Of a DNA stretch of 64,000 bases, positions 22,964-32,437 are shown one piece after another. Every line of letters begins with the position of its first letter. Positions within the stretch are counted from its first letter, which is position 1. The DNA comes from Flectobacillus major DSM 103 (GTDB lineage: Bacteria > Bacteroidota > Bacteroidia > Cytophagales > Spirosomataceae): contig NZ_KE386491.1 of assembly GCF_000427405.1 (NCBI RefSeq), forward strand, positions 1,719,001 through 1,783,000. The letters are read 5' to 3'. Under the pieces are notes generated by a model. That model was not told the DNA's origin. It made no database searches and worked only from the letters and a program-made list of their open reading frames with translations. The position numbers and the translations under genes were made by a program.

Positions 22964-24627
22964 TTAAACCAACTTTGAACCCAAGCACCTAAAATTCCGC
23001 CCCCGATTGCTCCAACAAACCAAAGTTTACCGTCTGATGCTGCACCTATGAAAATTGCACCCAAGATTGCAAAAATTATAGGAACAATACAGCCTCTATT
23101 ATCACTACTGCTATTAGAACTTGATGTTGTTTTTGTTGTCTGACTTGGACTGCTGTAGGTCGTAGTCGGTGGCTTGTAAGTTGTTTTGGGTTGTGTATTT
23201 ACAGGCTTAGGTGTTTGTGTTACAGTCGGTTTCGGTGGTGTATAAACTGGTTTGTTTTTGTATAGTGTATTGAAAATGTCAACTTCTTTGTCAATTACCT
23301 TTTGGGGTTGTTGTTGTGGTTGAACAGTTGTATTTATGGGTTTTTGTTTCAGCCTTTGATTTACTTCACTTACACTTGCCAAAATTTGAATTTGTGTCGG
23401 CTGTTCAATAATCATTTGTGGTTTTCCACCAAAACTGCTTATTACTCCTGTAACACTTACATATTTTCCGACCAACGAATTTGGTGACATTCCTTTTGTT
23501 GTAAGGGCTGAAATTCCCTCTTGCCAAATTACAAGTGTAAATGTTTGGTTGGGATAAAGCCCAAAGTTCAAAAACATATAAGATGAACCGTGATAGGTTA
23601 AGCCTGAATGTTTTCCTGATATTTTTCCAACAACTTCAATTTTTTCGCCAAAATGTTCAAGTATGCTACCCTTTTTAGTTGCATCAATAATTTCATATTG
23701 ACTGCGTGTAATGTTAATTGTTCCAACTGCACTCTTGTTGTATATGAAGTTTCCTGAAAGGAAATCTTTCAATGACGGCACTTTATCAAACTCTAAATAG
23801 CAACAGCCAATTAACCTTTCAACGAAGGGCTTTAATTCAGAGATTGATGATAAATCCTGAATAAGTGACGAGTTTTGAAGGTCGGCATAATCCTGACTAC
23901 GGAATAAAATATTTTCTCCATTTTCATACTTGCTCCAAAGAGAAGGCTTTATGGAAATTGCTTTTAACCCGATGTAAATTACAATCGCTGAAAATCTATC
24001 AATGTATTGATTGTAGTGCGAAGCGGAACGCTTTGGGTGTTGATAATTTATGTGTCCAATTTCATTTGTTCTCAATGATGCCAATTCAGGAAAATACATT
24101 CCGTCATAGTCAATCAAATGAAGTTTATCGTTTTTAACTATTATGTTTCCGTGTTGTAAATCTCCGTGTGCAATTCCAAATTTTTCAAGTTCGCTGATTA
24201 GTTGAACAAAATCAGAAAGAAGTTTTTCAACCTTAGCTTGTTGATTATAGGCTTTGCTTAAATATATGTTTAATGGCTCGCCCTCAAGCCAACGCATTTT
24301 GATAATAGGATAACCTTTGCCATTGATTTTTATACCCTCTGACAAATATTTAGCATCTACAAAATATGAAGATTTATTACTAGAAAGGAAATTTCCAATA
24401 GATAGATAACGTTTCTGTAAATCTTGTATATCTCTGTGAAAACACCTTACCGCCCAAGCCGTTTGATGATTTGATATTTTGTAAGTGATAGTGAAACCAC
24501 CAGAATATGGTTTGGGTAAACCCAATGGCGTAGTTTCTACTGAACCACTTTTAAGGTCGGTATCTGTAAATGCAATTCGTGGATTTTGAACCGCTACATT
24601 ATATTCATCTCCTCTTGGTAGTAGCAT
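22960..24627 (-). CDS. Protein kinase of a TerY-P-type triad, with OB-like domain and membrane tail
   Basis: A 555-residue protein. The kinase-like domain spans about residues 40-300: AVRCF (Arg61 where Lys is usual), catalytic loop HGDLQHGN at 154-161 and DYD at 173-175 in place of DFG. Residues about 320-425 look like an OB-fold (IEVVGKISG...YVSVTGVISSFGGKPQMIIE). A Pro/Thr/Gln-rich linker (430-500) leads to two C-terminal hydrophobic segments (CIVPIIFAILGAIFIGAA; FVGAIGGGILGAW). It shares one base with the phosphatase gene and overlaps the DUF4236 start. Kinase plus PP2C plus vWA is the known TerY-P triad, linked to stress or phage-response networks. Confidence 0.85.
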   Translation of the reverse strand: MLLPRGDEYNVAVQNPRIAFTDTDLKSGSVETTPLGLPKPYSGGFTITYKISNHQTAWAVRCFHRDIQDLQKRYLSIGNFLSSNKSSYFVDAKYLSEGIKINGKGYPIIKMRWLEGEPLNIYLSKAYNQQAKVEKLLSDFVQLISELEKFGIAHGDLQHGNIIVKNDKLHLIDYDGMYFPELASLRTNEIGHINYQHPKRSASHYNQYIDRFSAIVIYIGLKAISIKPSLWSKYENGENILFRSQDYADLQNSSLIQDLSSISELKPFVERLIGCCYLEFDKVPSLKDFLSGNFIYNKSAVGTINITRSQYEIIDATKKGSILEHFGEKIEVVGKISGKHSGLTYHGSSYMFLNFGLYPNQTFTLVIWQEGISALTTKGMSPNSLVGKYVSVTGVISSFGGKPQMIIEQPTQIQILASVSEVNQRLKQKPINTTVQPQQQPQKVIDKEVDIFNTLYKNKPVYTPPKPTVTQTPKPVNTQPKTTYKPPTTTYSSPSQTTKTTSSSNSSSDNRGCIVPIIFAILGAIFIGAASDGKLWFVGAIGGGILGAWVQSWFK

Positions 24628-25376
24628 TATTCAAATTTTATCATTAAAAGGGTTACGTCATCATTTTTAATTCTACGTGTTGCTCTTTTTTGGTTTATCC
24701 GTTCTTCAAAAGCATTTTCATCGCTCTTTTCAAATTGTTCAATTAGAGTTTTCTTAATTTTAATACTACGATTTTTTTGTTTCAAAATCCAAGCCGCCAA
24801 AGCGTCTGTTGCGAGTAGAATTATATCATTTGGCTCAATTTTTCCCTTGTGATAAACTACATTATTTTCTAAGTCAGTTTGATATTTTTCATTGCTAGCA
24901 ATCAAATTTGGGGTATTATTAAAATCTTCAACAGATGAAATAGGAAACAAAAAATATAATTCATCATTCCTTATTTGAAAAAGCGAGCAATCGCCAATCG
25001 CAACCGCATCAAAAGAATTATCTTCTCGGTTTATTGTCAAGCCAAGAAAAGTAGCGAATGCTCCATTTTCAGCCTTTTGTTGGGCATACCAAGGCAATTC
25101 AGTGGCGTTAGCCATTGAGTGCCAAGTTTTGGAAATTGTTTTTATTGTTTCAGGTAAATGAACTTTGTCAAAGGGCTTATCTTTGTAGGCGCAAACCAAC
25201 AAATCCGACCACTCCTTTGAAAAAGAAGATTCCGTTGCTCCATCAGAAATTGCAAACCGAACAAGTGTATCTGATTCAATTTCTGATTTACTTGGCTCTA
25301 AGATGTTGTCTTCGTTTTCATCTGCTGAATTTCCAAACTTGGGCAATGATATACTTTTGAAATGGCATTGTAGCAT
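24627..25376 (-). CDS. PP2C-like protein phosphatase of the triad
   Basis: A 249-residue PP2C-type phosphatase. Visible motifs: NEDN near residue 21 (metal region), FAISDGATES near 41-50, FDAVAIGDCSLFQI near 126-139, ILLATDALAAWIL near 184-196 and KNDDVTLLMIKF at the end. All the acidic metal-binding places are filled, so it is probably active and would reverse phosphorylation by the neighbouring kinase. It shares single bases with the vWA gene and the kinase gene, which implies translational coupling. Confidence 0.88.
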   Translation of the reverse strand: MLQCHFKSISLPKFGNSADENEDNILEPSKSEIESDTLVRFAISDGATESSFSKEWSDLLVCAYKDKPFDKVHLPETIKTISKTWHSMANATELPWYAQQKAENGAFATFLGLTINREDNSFDAVAIGDCSLFQIRNDELYFLFPISSVEDFNNTPNLIASNEKYQTDLENNVVYHKGKIEPNDIILLATDALAAWILKQKNRSIKIKKTLIEQFEKSDENAFEERINQKRATRRIKNDDVTLLMIKFE

Positions 25377-26218
25377 TATCTTAATTGTAAGTTCGGTCTT
25401 GTTCCGATTTCTATTGCTGTAATAATTAAATCTATATCCCCATTAAGAACAAATGCTTTAGCCCCGTCAGATAAATTCAAACTGAACTCTTGTGAGGCAA
25501 CGTTTCTCATAAAACTTGGCAAAGTAGAAGCACCTTTGAAAAGCAATTCGGAATACTGGTCAGGCAATTGAACTTCTGAACCCGGAAATGAAATTGGATT
25601 TGTGCTTCTTGAATTGGTATGAAGATTAAACAAAATCACATTCCCGTCATTTGATGTTTGAGAAGTTAAGCTATTCATTTCTTCGGTTGGGTCTCCGTCT
25701 GTGCTTTCTCCATCTGTTATGTGGATTACAACAGGTGGAAAACAATTAGGGTTTTCGCTTAACCACCCCGAAATAATTGTGTTTGCTTGTTTAAATGCCT
25801 CTGTCATTGGTGTTCCACCGTTTGCAGTTGGGTCAAACCAAATAGGAAACTTAACGGTCGTTTCAATCAAACCACCTGCACTGTCAGAAACTTTTTTAGT
25901 GCGTTCTTCAATTCGTGCAGGATTATTGGCGATGGCAGAAATAGGAACAAGATTTTGTCCTGACAGGTTTCCGCTAAATGCTGCACCAGCACCATTTGCA
26001 CCGTAGCCAATTACCCCAACGTGGTAATAATCCCTCACGCCTTCAGATTTTGCACACTTGATCACAAGTTGTTGAAACATTCTGTTGATCACGTCTGCAA
26101 GTGCTTCTGATTTTGGTTTACCAATACTTGCGTATTTGTCCGACATAGAACCCGACTGGTCTATGATGAAAAGGAAACAACTTGGATTGTTTCTACTGAT
26201 TTCTGCTGTATATGCCAT
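25376..26218 (-). CDS. von Willebrand factor A domain protein (TerY-like)
   Basis: A 280-residue vWA protein. The MIDAS motif DQSGSMS (residues 20-26), the Thr in NGGTPMTEAF and the Asp in HITDGESTDG can all be seen, so it should bind a divalent metal and a partner protein. It is the first gene of the triad. The upstream 180 bases contain a near-consensus minus-strand -7 box (TAACTTTA), so this cassette, like the restriction one, may carry its own promoter. TerY-like vWA proteins pair with PP2C and kinase in tellurite-resistance-type conflict systems. Confidence 0.9.
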   Translation of the reverse strand: MAYTAEISRNNPSCFLFIIDQSGSMSDKYASIGKPKSEALADVINRMFQQLVIKCAKSEGVRDYYHVGVIGYGANGAGAAFSGNLSGQNLVPISAIANNPARIEERTKKVSDSAGGLIETTVKFPIWFDPTANGGTPMTEAFKQANTIISGWLSENPNCFPPVVIHITDGESTDGDPTEEMNSLTSQTSNDGNVILFNLHTNSRSTNPISFPGSEVQLPDQYSELLFKGASTLPSFMRNVASQEFSLNLSDGAKAFVLNGDIDLIITAIEIGTRPNLQLR

Positions 26219-26402
26219 ATTGAATTATTTATTGAGTTTGTAAAGTTAAAATTTTGCTTGTTGTGCAGTTGGGGCAAAAGCAAATGTGGGGTAACACGTT
26301 GGCTTTGTGCTGTGGGTTGTAGCTCTTTTAATTTTGCTGAAGCGTTGGGTTGTCTGTTCATTTATCTGTTGAATTTTAGCACGGTTGTTCAATAAGGTGA
26401 CC

Positions 26403-26530
26403 GCTAACAAGAATATAACTGCCATAAATTCAGTACAGTTGCGTTTATCAGTATCAATAAGTGGTATGTTGATTTTATTATCTACGGGCTAACACTGCTT
26501 AGCATAGTCAACATAGGGGTTATACCGTTA
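26403..26530 (-). repeat. attC-like site at the head of array 2 (ATATAACTGC subfamily)
   Basis: Left arm GCTAACAAGAATATAACTGC plus C. Right arm GGGGTTATACCGTTAT. An inner stem TATGTTGA/TCAACATA is also present. It shares GCTAACrA...ATATAACTGCmATA and TTGCGTyTATC with the site at 14521, and both sites stand at the upstream end of their array. Confidence 0.6.
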
Positions 26531-26535
26531 TATCA

Positions 26536-27651
26536 TCAAGGTTTTGCATAAAAATCTTGGAGTGAGTTGGTGTATTCGCAGTAGTCAATTTTTGTTTTCC
26601 AAACCCACATAAATGTCGGATGTTCTATTCCTTGGGGAACAAGCATCAGGCTTCGTTTGCTATTTACTCTGTTGCGTTCTGTAATGACATCTTCACGCTG
26701 ATCAAAAGAGCAATCAAAATAAAACAGGTAGGGTTGAACAAAGCTGATATAGGATATTTTGTCTACTTTGCCCAAACTCTTAAATGTTAATGTGTCAAAG
26801 TTGGTTCTGATGGCATTTTGAAATTCTACGGCATTTAAAGGAACTCCATTCAGAAAGGGCATGGCATTAAATTGGGCATCAACGAATACCCATTTTTGGA
26901 GGTCATCTATAAATACTTCGGTTGCAACGTGTCCGCCACCTTGCATAGATGTTGCTATGTCTTTGGTTTTGAGGTATATAACTCTTGATTTGAAGCCTGC
27001 AACCTTTAGTTGCGATGCCAGTACATAGCCATAGGCAAAACAAGGAAATCTGCCACCTTCTTTTACTTCATCCAAAATTGAGATAGCGTCGTTTTTCTTG
27101 GGGCTTACATTGCCGTTGTGTTCCCATTGGCTGCGAGTCCAATTTAAAATAGCCAGAACTTTATCGGTTTGTGTTTTGGCATTTTTTACACTAATCGGAT
27201 ATTTGGCTTTTAGCGAGTCAAGATACCCTTTTTCTCGGCTGTCGGTATACAAAATTTTATAAGTAGGATTACTTGTTGTGGATGTATAATGTAAGGTAGG
27301 AATCAGAATATGCTCTCTAATTACGGTGGTTAGGGCATAATGCTGGTTGTTTAAATGAACATAAAAACGCCTAGTTTCTTTTTCGTGGATGTCAAATTGT
27401 ATGCTATCAATATCGGTCTTAAACTTAAATACGATTTTATCTTTTGAGGAAAGATAGGTTTTAATGAGGAGACTATCATCGGCTACTTTTGGGGCAACAG
27501 ACCAATTGATGTTTTCAAGATTGTTTACATAGTATTTGATTCTTACGTTATTGGCTTCTATGACAGGAAGACCGTTGTACGTTTTTTGACCGTAAATGGC
27601 CAGTGAATAGAGCGATAGTAATAATGGCAGAAAGATGTTGGATAGTTTCAT
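26536..27651 (-). CDS. Secreted transglutaminase-like protein
   Basis: A 371-residue protein with a signal peptide (residues 1-21, IYGQ) and a transglutaminase-like (papain-type) core. Cys lies in GGRFPCFAYGYVLASQL near residue 204, His in GGGHVATEVFID near 239 and Asp in WVFVDAQFN near 254, in the right order and spacing. The N-terminal 150 residues are beta-rich. It is likely a periplasmic peptidase or amidase-type enzyme, with unknown substrate. Its stop lies 6 bases from the attC-like site, so it may belong to the array, although no site is seen upstream of its start. Confidence 0.8.
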   Translation of the reverse strand: MKLSNIFLPLLLSLYSLAIYGQKTYNGLPVIEANNVRIKYYVNNLENINWSVAPKVADDSLLIKTYLSSKDKIVFKFKTDIDSIQFDIHEKETRRFYVHLNNQHYALTTVIREHILIPTLHYTSTTSNPTYKILYTDSREKGYLDSLKAKYPISVKNAKTQTDKVLAILNWTRSQWEHNGNVSPKKNDAISILDEVKEGGRFPCFAYGYVLASQLKVAGFKSRVIYLKTKDIATSMQGGGHVATEVFIDDLQKWVFVDAQFNAMPFLNGVPLNAVEFQNAIRTNFDTLTFKSLGKVDKISYISFVQPYLFYFDCSFDQREDVITERNRVNSKRSLMLVPQGIEHPTFMWVWKTKIDYCEYTNSLQDFYAKP

Positions 27652-27930
27652 TATATGTTAAATTAAATAACCCTTTTCAGGTGTATTATTAGAAAATTTG
27701 CTACGACTTTGGAGCGTAATATTGTGGTAGGTTTTAGTACCAAAGTATAGTGATATACGGAAACTTTAATTTAAAATAAAAATTTTATAGAAATATCTTA
27801 GTAAGTGTATTTTTTCTATCTGGAATAATATTTTCTTCGATAAACATTTATTATCGATTTAAACTTATTAAGTGGTAAATTAATTTGTTTGTCTATAGAA
27901 AAAGCAACTCCTGATAAGAAGATTTTAGGG

Positions 27931-29673
27931 TTATTTGAGTACAGGAATTTTAACATAGCTATCGTTGTACCATTTTATGATTAAAGGCTCTTGTGCATCT
28001 TGTATGGTTTCGTCGCTTACTATTTTTCCTGTGCCGTAATTTAGTTCTGAGAATGAATTTTTATTGATATTCAAATGAACTAATAGGCGACTTCCTTTGC
28101 GTAATTGTTTGCTTACAAAATGGGTATTTGAAAACGGAATCGTTTCTATCAGATTGGGTCGTAATAATTTTCGTTGGGTAATATCGCTGGCATAACTTGC
28201 CCGACCAATAAAATAAGACAAATGAAAATACATTCCGTCGGGCATTACTTCGTATAGTGTAACACCAATATCCATATCCTTTTTGTTGATACTTGCTTTG
28301 ATTTCGCCTAAAAACGAGCCATTGACTAGCAAATCCTCTGTAAGGGGTGCACTGATAAAGTTAAAGCCGCTGCTTGTATCAATTTCCTTTCTGACGATAG
28401 GGTCGGGGTAGTAGTCGTTATTGCTTTTTTCTCTGTCAGCAAAATCGACTTCTTGTTGTAAAAAGGCTTTTTTACGAGGCTTTTGGGTATTGGCTGAATA
28501 GAATTTCCCTGAGGGGCTGTTGGTCAAATACAGGGTGATGGAGCTATTACTCATTTTATCAAGAGAAGGGGCATGTTTCCATTCCTTTGCACCCATTACT
28601 TGGTAATTAATCTGATTTTGAAGGATTTGGGGTTTAATACCATTTTTCAGAATATAGTCGAACCATTGATATGTAATATTTTTGGTATTGATTAATGCGT
28701 TTGAATCAACGGCATATCCGTTGATAATGGCCTCGCCTTCTCTTTGAGCTCCGAAGTGACTGTAAGGGCCAATAATCAAGTATATATTAGCTTTGGGATT
28801 GTATTTTTGAAGTTCCTTGAGGTAATACATACTCGAATTTTGAGAGTCGTTGTAATAGCCATCTATCGCCAAAATAGGAATATTAATTTTGGTGAATTCT
28901 GTTTTGTAGGGAGCCATTTTTTGCCAATATTCATCAAAAGAAGGGTGACTTAGCCATCTTTGGAAAAGCCTATTCGGAACACCATCGATACTGTCTAGCT
29001 TGTTGTAGGCAGTGCCTGTTTGCCACCATTTGTTTTGCATTTTTCTGAATCGCTGTCTGTTATTTCCAGCAATAGTATCGAGGTATTTGTTATTGCCTAC
29101 AAAAAACGACCACTCGTAATTGGGATTTACAAAAACGTTATTTTCCATTGGCAAGCCCATTCCTGGCCGATTGGCCACATAAGGAACTATCGTTTTGAGG
29201 GCAGGATGAAGCGTTTTGCAGGCCGCCCATTGGGTAAAACCATTGTAGCTGCCGCCGTACATCCCGATACTTCCATTACACCATTTTTGTTGGCTAATCC
29301 AGTCAATTATATCAAAAGCATCGTTGGCATCGTGTTCATAAGGAAAGATTTCGTTGGGGCTAAATCTTTTTCCTCGTGTATAGGCAATCACACCAATATA
29401 ACCCTTATCTACATTTTCTTTCAATGATGCCATATCTCTACCTTTGTCTCTTACATAAATGGTAAATTGCAGCAATACAGGTTGGGGTAAATTATCTCCT
29501 TTTTTACGAACCACCATGGCCGAAATGATAGCTCCGTCTCTTGTTTTTATCAAAACACTATCCTGAATATCATAAATACTGATTTTGTCCTCCAATTGCG
29601 TAGCTGTAGTTTGTTGTGCCAAAGCATGAAAACTAATGAAGAAAATCCAAATGTATTTTAAGTAATGTTGCAT
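27931..29673 (-). CDS. Secreted CocE/NonD-family hydrolase (X-Pro dipeptidyl-peptidase S15 type)
   Basis: A 580-residue protein with a signal peptide (residues 1-19, HALAQ). The alpha/beta hydrolase has the nucleophile GGSYNG (in GMYGGSYNGFTQW), Asp in AIDGYYND and His in IGPYSHFGA. A C-terminal jelly-roll part (from about residue 370) ends with the LRKGSRLLVHLNIN segment typical of CocE-like acylases and dipeptidyl peptidases. It would hydrolyse peptides or esters in the periplasm. It stands alone. The 280-base gap upstream of the transglutaminase gene shows no gene. Confidence 0.9.
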   Translation of the reverse strand: MQHYLKYIWIFFISFHALAQQTTATQLEDKISIYDIQDSVLIKTRDGAIISAMVVRKKGDNLPQPVLLQFTIYVRDKGRDMASLKENVDKGYIGVIAYTRGKRFSPNEIFPYEHDANDAFDIIDWISQQKWCNGSIGMYGGSYNGFTQWAACKTLHPALKTIVPYVANRPGMGLPMENNVFVNPNYEWSFFVGNNKYLDTIAGNNRQRFRKMQNKWWQTGTAYNKLDSIDGVPNRLFQRWLSHPSFDEYWQKMAPYKTEFTKINIPILAIDGYYNDSQNSSMYYLKELQKYNPKANIYLIIGPYSHFGAQREGEAIINGYAVDSNALINTKNITYQWFDYILKNGIKPQILQNQINYQVMGAKEWKHAPSLDKMSNSSITLYLTNSPSGKFYSANTQKPRKKAFLQQEVDFADREKSNNDYYPDPIVRKEIDTSSGFNFISAPLTEDLLVNGSFLGEIKASINKKDMDIGVTLYEVMPDGMYFHLSYFIGRASYASDITQRKLLRPNLIETIPFSNTHFVSKQLRKGSRLLVHLNINKNSFSELNYGTGKIVSDETIQDAQEPLIIKWYNDSYVKIPVLK

Positions 29674-29821
29674 TCGTTTGAATTTTAGATGATAGTGTCA
29701 TTTATTGAGCCAATGATGCCAATATTTTCTTTTAGTTGCATTTGGATTCTCTCATTTGGGTGCAAATTAATTTGCACCCAACTAGGAAGGTAGAGCCTTG
29801 ATGATAAATATTTTGATGTTC

Positions 29822-30175
29822 TTACACTTCCACAACTTTACTCACTCTGCTATCTTTTATGGCGGTTTCTTTGCCCCACTGAGCAATGGCCTGCAATAAA
29901 GGAATAAGTGTTCTTCCAAATTCTGTGAGTTCATAATCCACTTTTAAGGGCGGTTTGCTTGTATAAACTGTTCGGGTAATCAAGCCATCTTCTTCCAGCT
30001 CTTTCAATTGCAAACTTATGGTGCGTTCTGTTACCATCGGAAGCTCCTTTCTTAGCTCGTTATATCGCTTTTTTTCAATTAAATGGATAAGTATTACCGC
30101 TTTCCATTTTCCGCCTATGTACTTCATAGTCAGGCTAGTGCTACAAGGATACTGTTTGTTTTCTATACAATACAT
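29822..30175 (-). CDS. HxlR-family transcriptional regulator
   Basis: A 117-residue winged-helix protein: CIENKQYPCSTSLTMKYIGG with a conserved Cys, WKAVILIHL, RYNELRKELPMVTERTISLQLKELEEDGLI and VDYELTEFGRTLIPLL. It is divergent from a nitroreductase gene with a shared operator between the two, the classic HxlR arrangement. The N-terminal Cys residues may sense electrophiles or oxidants. The minus-strand -7 box TATATTTG (30204-30211) lies close to its start. Confidence 0.9.
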   Translation of the reverse strand: MYCIENKQYPCSTSLTMKYIGGKWKAVILIHLIEKKRYNELRKELPMVTERTISLQLKELEEDGLITRTVYTSKPPLKVDYELTEFGRTLIPLLQAIAQWGKETAIKDSRVSKVVEV

Positions 30176-30215
30176 CTGATACTATCTATTTTAACCGTTA
30201 TTGCAAATATAAATC

Positions 30216-30250
30216 ACTATACTTAGTTTTGCAACAATAAAAAGTATAGT
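30216..30250. promoter_or_regulatory. HxlR operator between divergent genes
   Basis: Inverted repeat ACTATACTT (30216-30224) and AAGTATAGT (30242-30250). The plus-strand -7 box TAGTTTTG (30224-30231) lies inside it, so binding would block the nitroreductase promoter. Confidence 0.7.
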
Positions 30251-30270
30251 AATATTTAATCTTCAAAAAT

Positions 30271-30873
30271 ATGAGTTTTTTAGCTATTGCAGAAAGTAGA
30301 TACACTACTAAAAAGTATAATCCGAATGAAAAAATTTCGGAAGAAAAAATCGAACAATTGAAGGAAATTTTGAGATTAAGTCCTTCGTCAATCAACAGCC
30401 AGCCTTGGAAGTTTGTCTTTGTTTCGGAGGAAACAACTAAACAAAAACTGGCAAGTATTTCTTATTTCAACGAACCCAAAATAAATGCGGCAAGCCATTT
30501 GGTAGTTTTTTACGCTATTGATGATATTCCAAAATTTGAGGAACAAATCAAACAACATTTGCCTGAAGGTGCTGTGGGTTATTACAATCAATTTCTGAAA
30601 CCTTTGTCGGAAGCCGAAATAAAAGCTTGGTTTCAGCATCAGGTTTATCTTTCATTAGGATTTTTCCTTGCGGCTTGTGCCAGCCTTGACATCGATAGCA
30701 CTCCAATGGAAGGTATCAATATTGAGGAATACCAAAAAGCATTGCCTTTGGATGGTTACAAACCTTTGTTTGCGGTGGCTATTGGTTACAGAGATAATGA
30801 TGATGCCAACCAACCATCCATAAAGCCTAAATCAAGATTACAGCCAGAAACTGTTATTCAATCTATTGGATAG
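30271..30873 (+). CDS. NfsB-like nitroreductase (FMN-dependent)
   Basis: A 200-residue oxidoreductase of the nitroreductase family: AESRYTTKKYNPNEKISEEK, LRLSPSSINSQPWKFVFVSE (FMN-binding, SxxNxQPW), AASHLVVF and the ending EGINIEEYQKALPLDGYKPL followed by AVAIGYRDNDDANQ, as in NfsB/NTR enzymes. It reduces nitro compounds or quinones with NAD(P)H in the cytoplasm. Control by the divergent HxlR protein is likely. Confidence 0.93.
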   Translation: MSFLAIAESRYTTKKYNPNEKISEEKIEQLKEILRLSPSSINSQPWKFVFVSEETTKQKLASISYFNEPKINAASHLVVFYAIDDIPKFEEQIKQHLPEGAVGYYNQFLKPLSEAEIKAWFQHQVYLSLGFFLAACASLDIDSTPMEGINIEEYQKALPLDGYKPLFAVAIGYRDNDDANQPSIKPKSRLQPETVIQSIG

Positions 30874-31532
30874 AATCCATTAAAAAGTGTTTCCAGTGCC
30901 ATATAGTTTTGTGGCACTGGAGCATAATTAACGGGTTATTATCAGCAAAAAACTATTCATAATAGTTATCATAACGCTCATAACTATATGTATCGGCTAC
31001 ACAGGTACATTGAAGTGCGGTATTGAATAATGATAGAAGTCTGGACAAACAGCCATATGATATTTTTAGGTTGAAGCCATTGGCCAAAGGGGCTGTCACA
31101 AATATTAGATTATCGTTTTTTATTGCCGTTTTCAAGTAAAATGACATATTTAATCAAGCTACAATTATAGTATTATCCAAATTTTTATACTAGGCCTAAA
31201 ACTACTTATGGCTATTCAAACTGAAATAGGTTGCAACTATCTCTGCAAATAATCCTTCCTAATATTGTATCATAACCTTTTAAACAAAGTATATTCGGAC
31301 GTTTGAACAAAATACCCTTCTATAGCATTACCTAATTTTGTATCATCAAAACAATTGAACTTTCTGAGAAACGCTACAGAATCGTTATCCATGAATGTGG
31401 CAAAAGCCAGTAGGTGCTGGGCTTAACCCTAGTCGTGGATTGGAGGTAAATAGATATATTGAACAGATTTTGAGGTACTATTATTTCTATTTTTGTATTA
31501 TTGAGGTATCCTTTAAAAATAGTGATAAAACA
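30874..31532. other. Interval of 660 bases without a convincing gene
   Basis: A 64-codon minus frame (30953-31147) shows no motif. Two related words TAATATTGTATCATAA and TAATTTTGTATCATCA lie near 31260-31345. The second contains a perfect TAnnTTTG box (TAATTTTG) on the plus strand, possibly the distant promoter of the AraC gene. The stretch 31390-31440 reads like a small coding remnant but cannot be placed. Confidence 0.4.
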
Positions 31533-32351
31533 ATGGAATATAAAGCAAAATATATAACAGACGATATAAAACTGTCCTGTTACGAAGATAAGTTTTTTAA
31601 ATCGGACATTATGTTTGAACACCACATGCTGATTTGGTTTATTTCGGGCGAAACCAAAATCGTGCAGGCCAATGCTACTTACGTTTTTAGGAAAGGAGAT
31701 ATATTCTTAATCCCAAGAAATCAGCTAGCAACGATTATCAATTATCCAAAAGATGGCCAACCTCACAAAACCGTAGTTATGCACTTGTCGATTGACAGAT
31801 TAAGGAATTTTTATGCAAACCTCAATGTGACACCCCAACCTTCTGACTCACAAAAAATATATTGTTTTAATAACCACCCTTTACTAGAAAGTTGTTTGGC
31901 TTCTTTGATTCCGTATTTTGATATGCAAGAGCTTCCAGAAGATATTGCTCTTTTGAAAATTACTGAAGCAATTAGTATCCTCAGGGCCATCGACAAGGGA
32001 ATAGATAATGTATTGGCAAATTTTGAAGAACCAGGCAAGATTGATTTAATCGGCTATATGGAAAAGAATTTTATGTTTAACCTGCCATTAGAAAAGTTTG
32101 GGTATCTGACAGGAAGAAGCCTTACTACTTTCAAACGCGATTTTAGCAAAGCATTTCATACTACTCCACAACGGTGGCTTACCCAAAAGAGATTGGAGTT
32201 GGCTCATTATCAGTTTGTTGAAAAAAAGAAAAAACCCATTGATGTTTGTTATGAAGTAGGGTTCGAGAACCTGTCGCACTTTTCCTATGCTTTCAAAAAA
32301 CACTTTGGCTATGCCCCTACAGAATTGATTAGTCAAGTGGCAGGGATATAA
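31533..32351 (+). CDS. AraC-family transcriptional regulator
   Basis: A 272-residue regulator from the ATG at 31533 (MEYKAKYITDD). The frame is open for 46 more codons upstream but the text there is not protein-like. A cupin-like N-terminal half (IWFISGETKIV, GDIFLIPRNQLATI) is followed by the two helix-turn-helix motifs (LEKFGYLTGRSLTTFKRDFS; PIDVCYEVGFENLSHFSYAF), ending KKHFGYAPTE. It is a paralogue of the protein at 17032-17859. It lies 87 bases before the MBL hydrolase gene in the same direction and may regulate it. Confidence 0.9.
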   Translation: MEYKAKYITDDIKLSCYEDKFFKSDIMFEHHMLIWFISGETKIVQANATYVFRKGDIFLIPRNQLATIINYPKDGQPHKTVVMHLSIDRLRNFYANLNVTPQPSDSQKIYCFNNHPLLESCLASLIPYFDMQELPEDIALLKITEAISILRAIDKGIDNVLANFEEPGKIDLIGYMEKNFMFNLPLEKFGYLTGRSLTTFKRDFSKAFHTTPQRWLTQKRLELAHYQFVEKKKKPIDVCYEVGFENLSHFSYAFKKHFGYAPTELISQVAGI

Positions 32352-32437
32352 GATAGTTGTAGTACATAGGGTTTTGAGATTATGTAATGGGTTATTTCAG
32401 GTATTTTTTTATAAGTTGGGCGTAAATAAATGGTTTA

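Noticed and set aside
30953..31147. Minus-strand 64-codon ORF as a gene
   Set aside because: No motif, no promoter and no conservation clue.
31395..31532. Extended N-terminus of the AraC protein
   Set aside because: The added 46 residues are not protein-like and the ATG at 31533 fits the family start.
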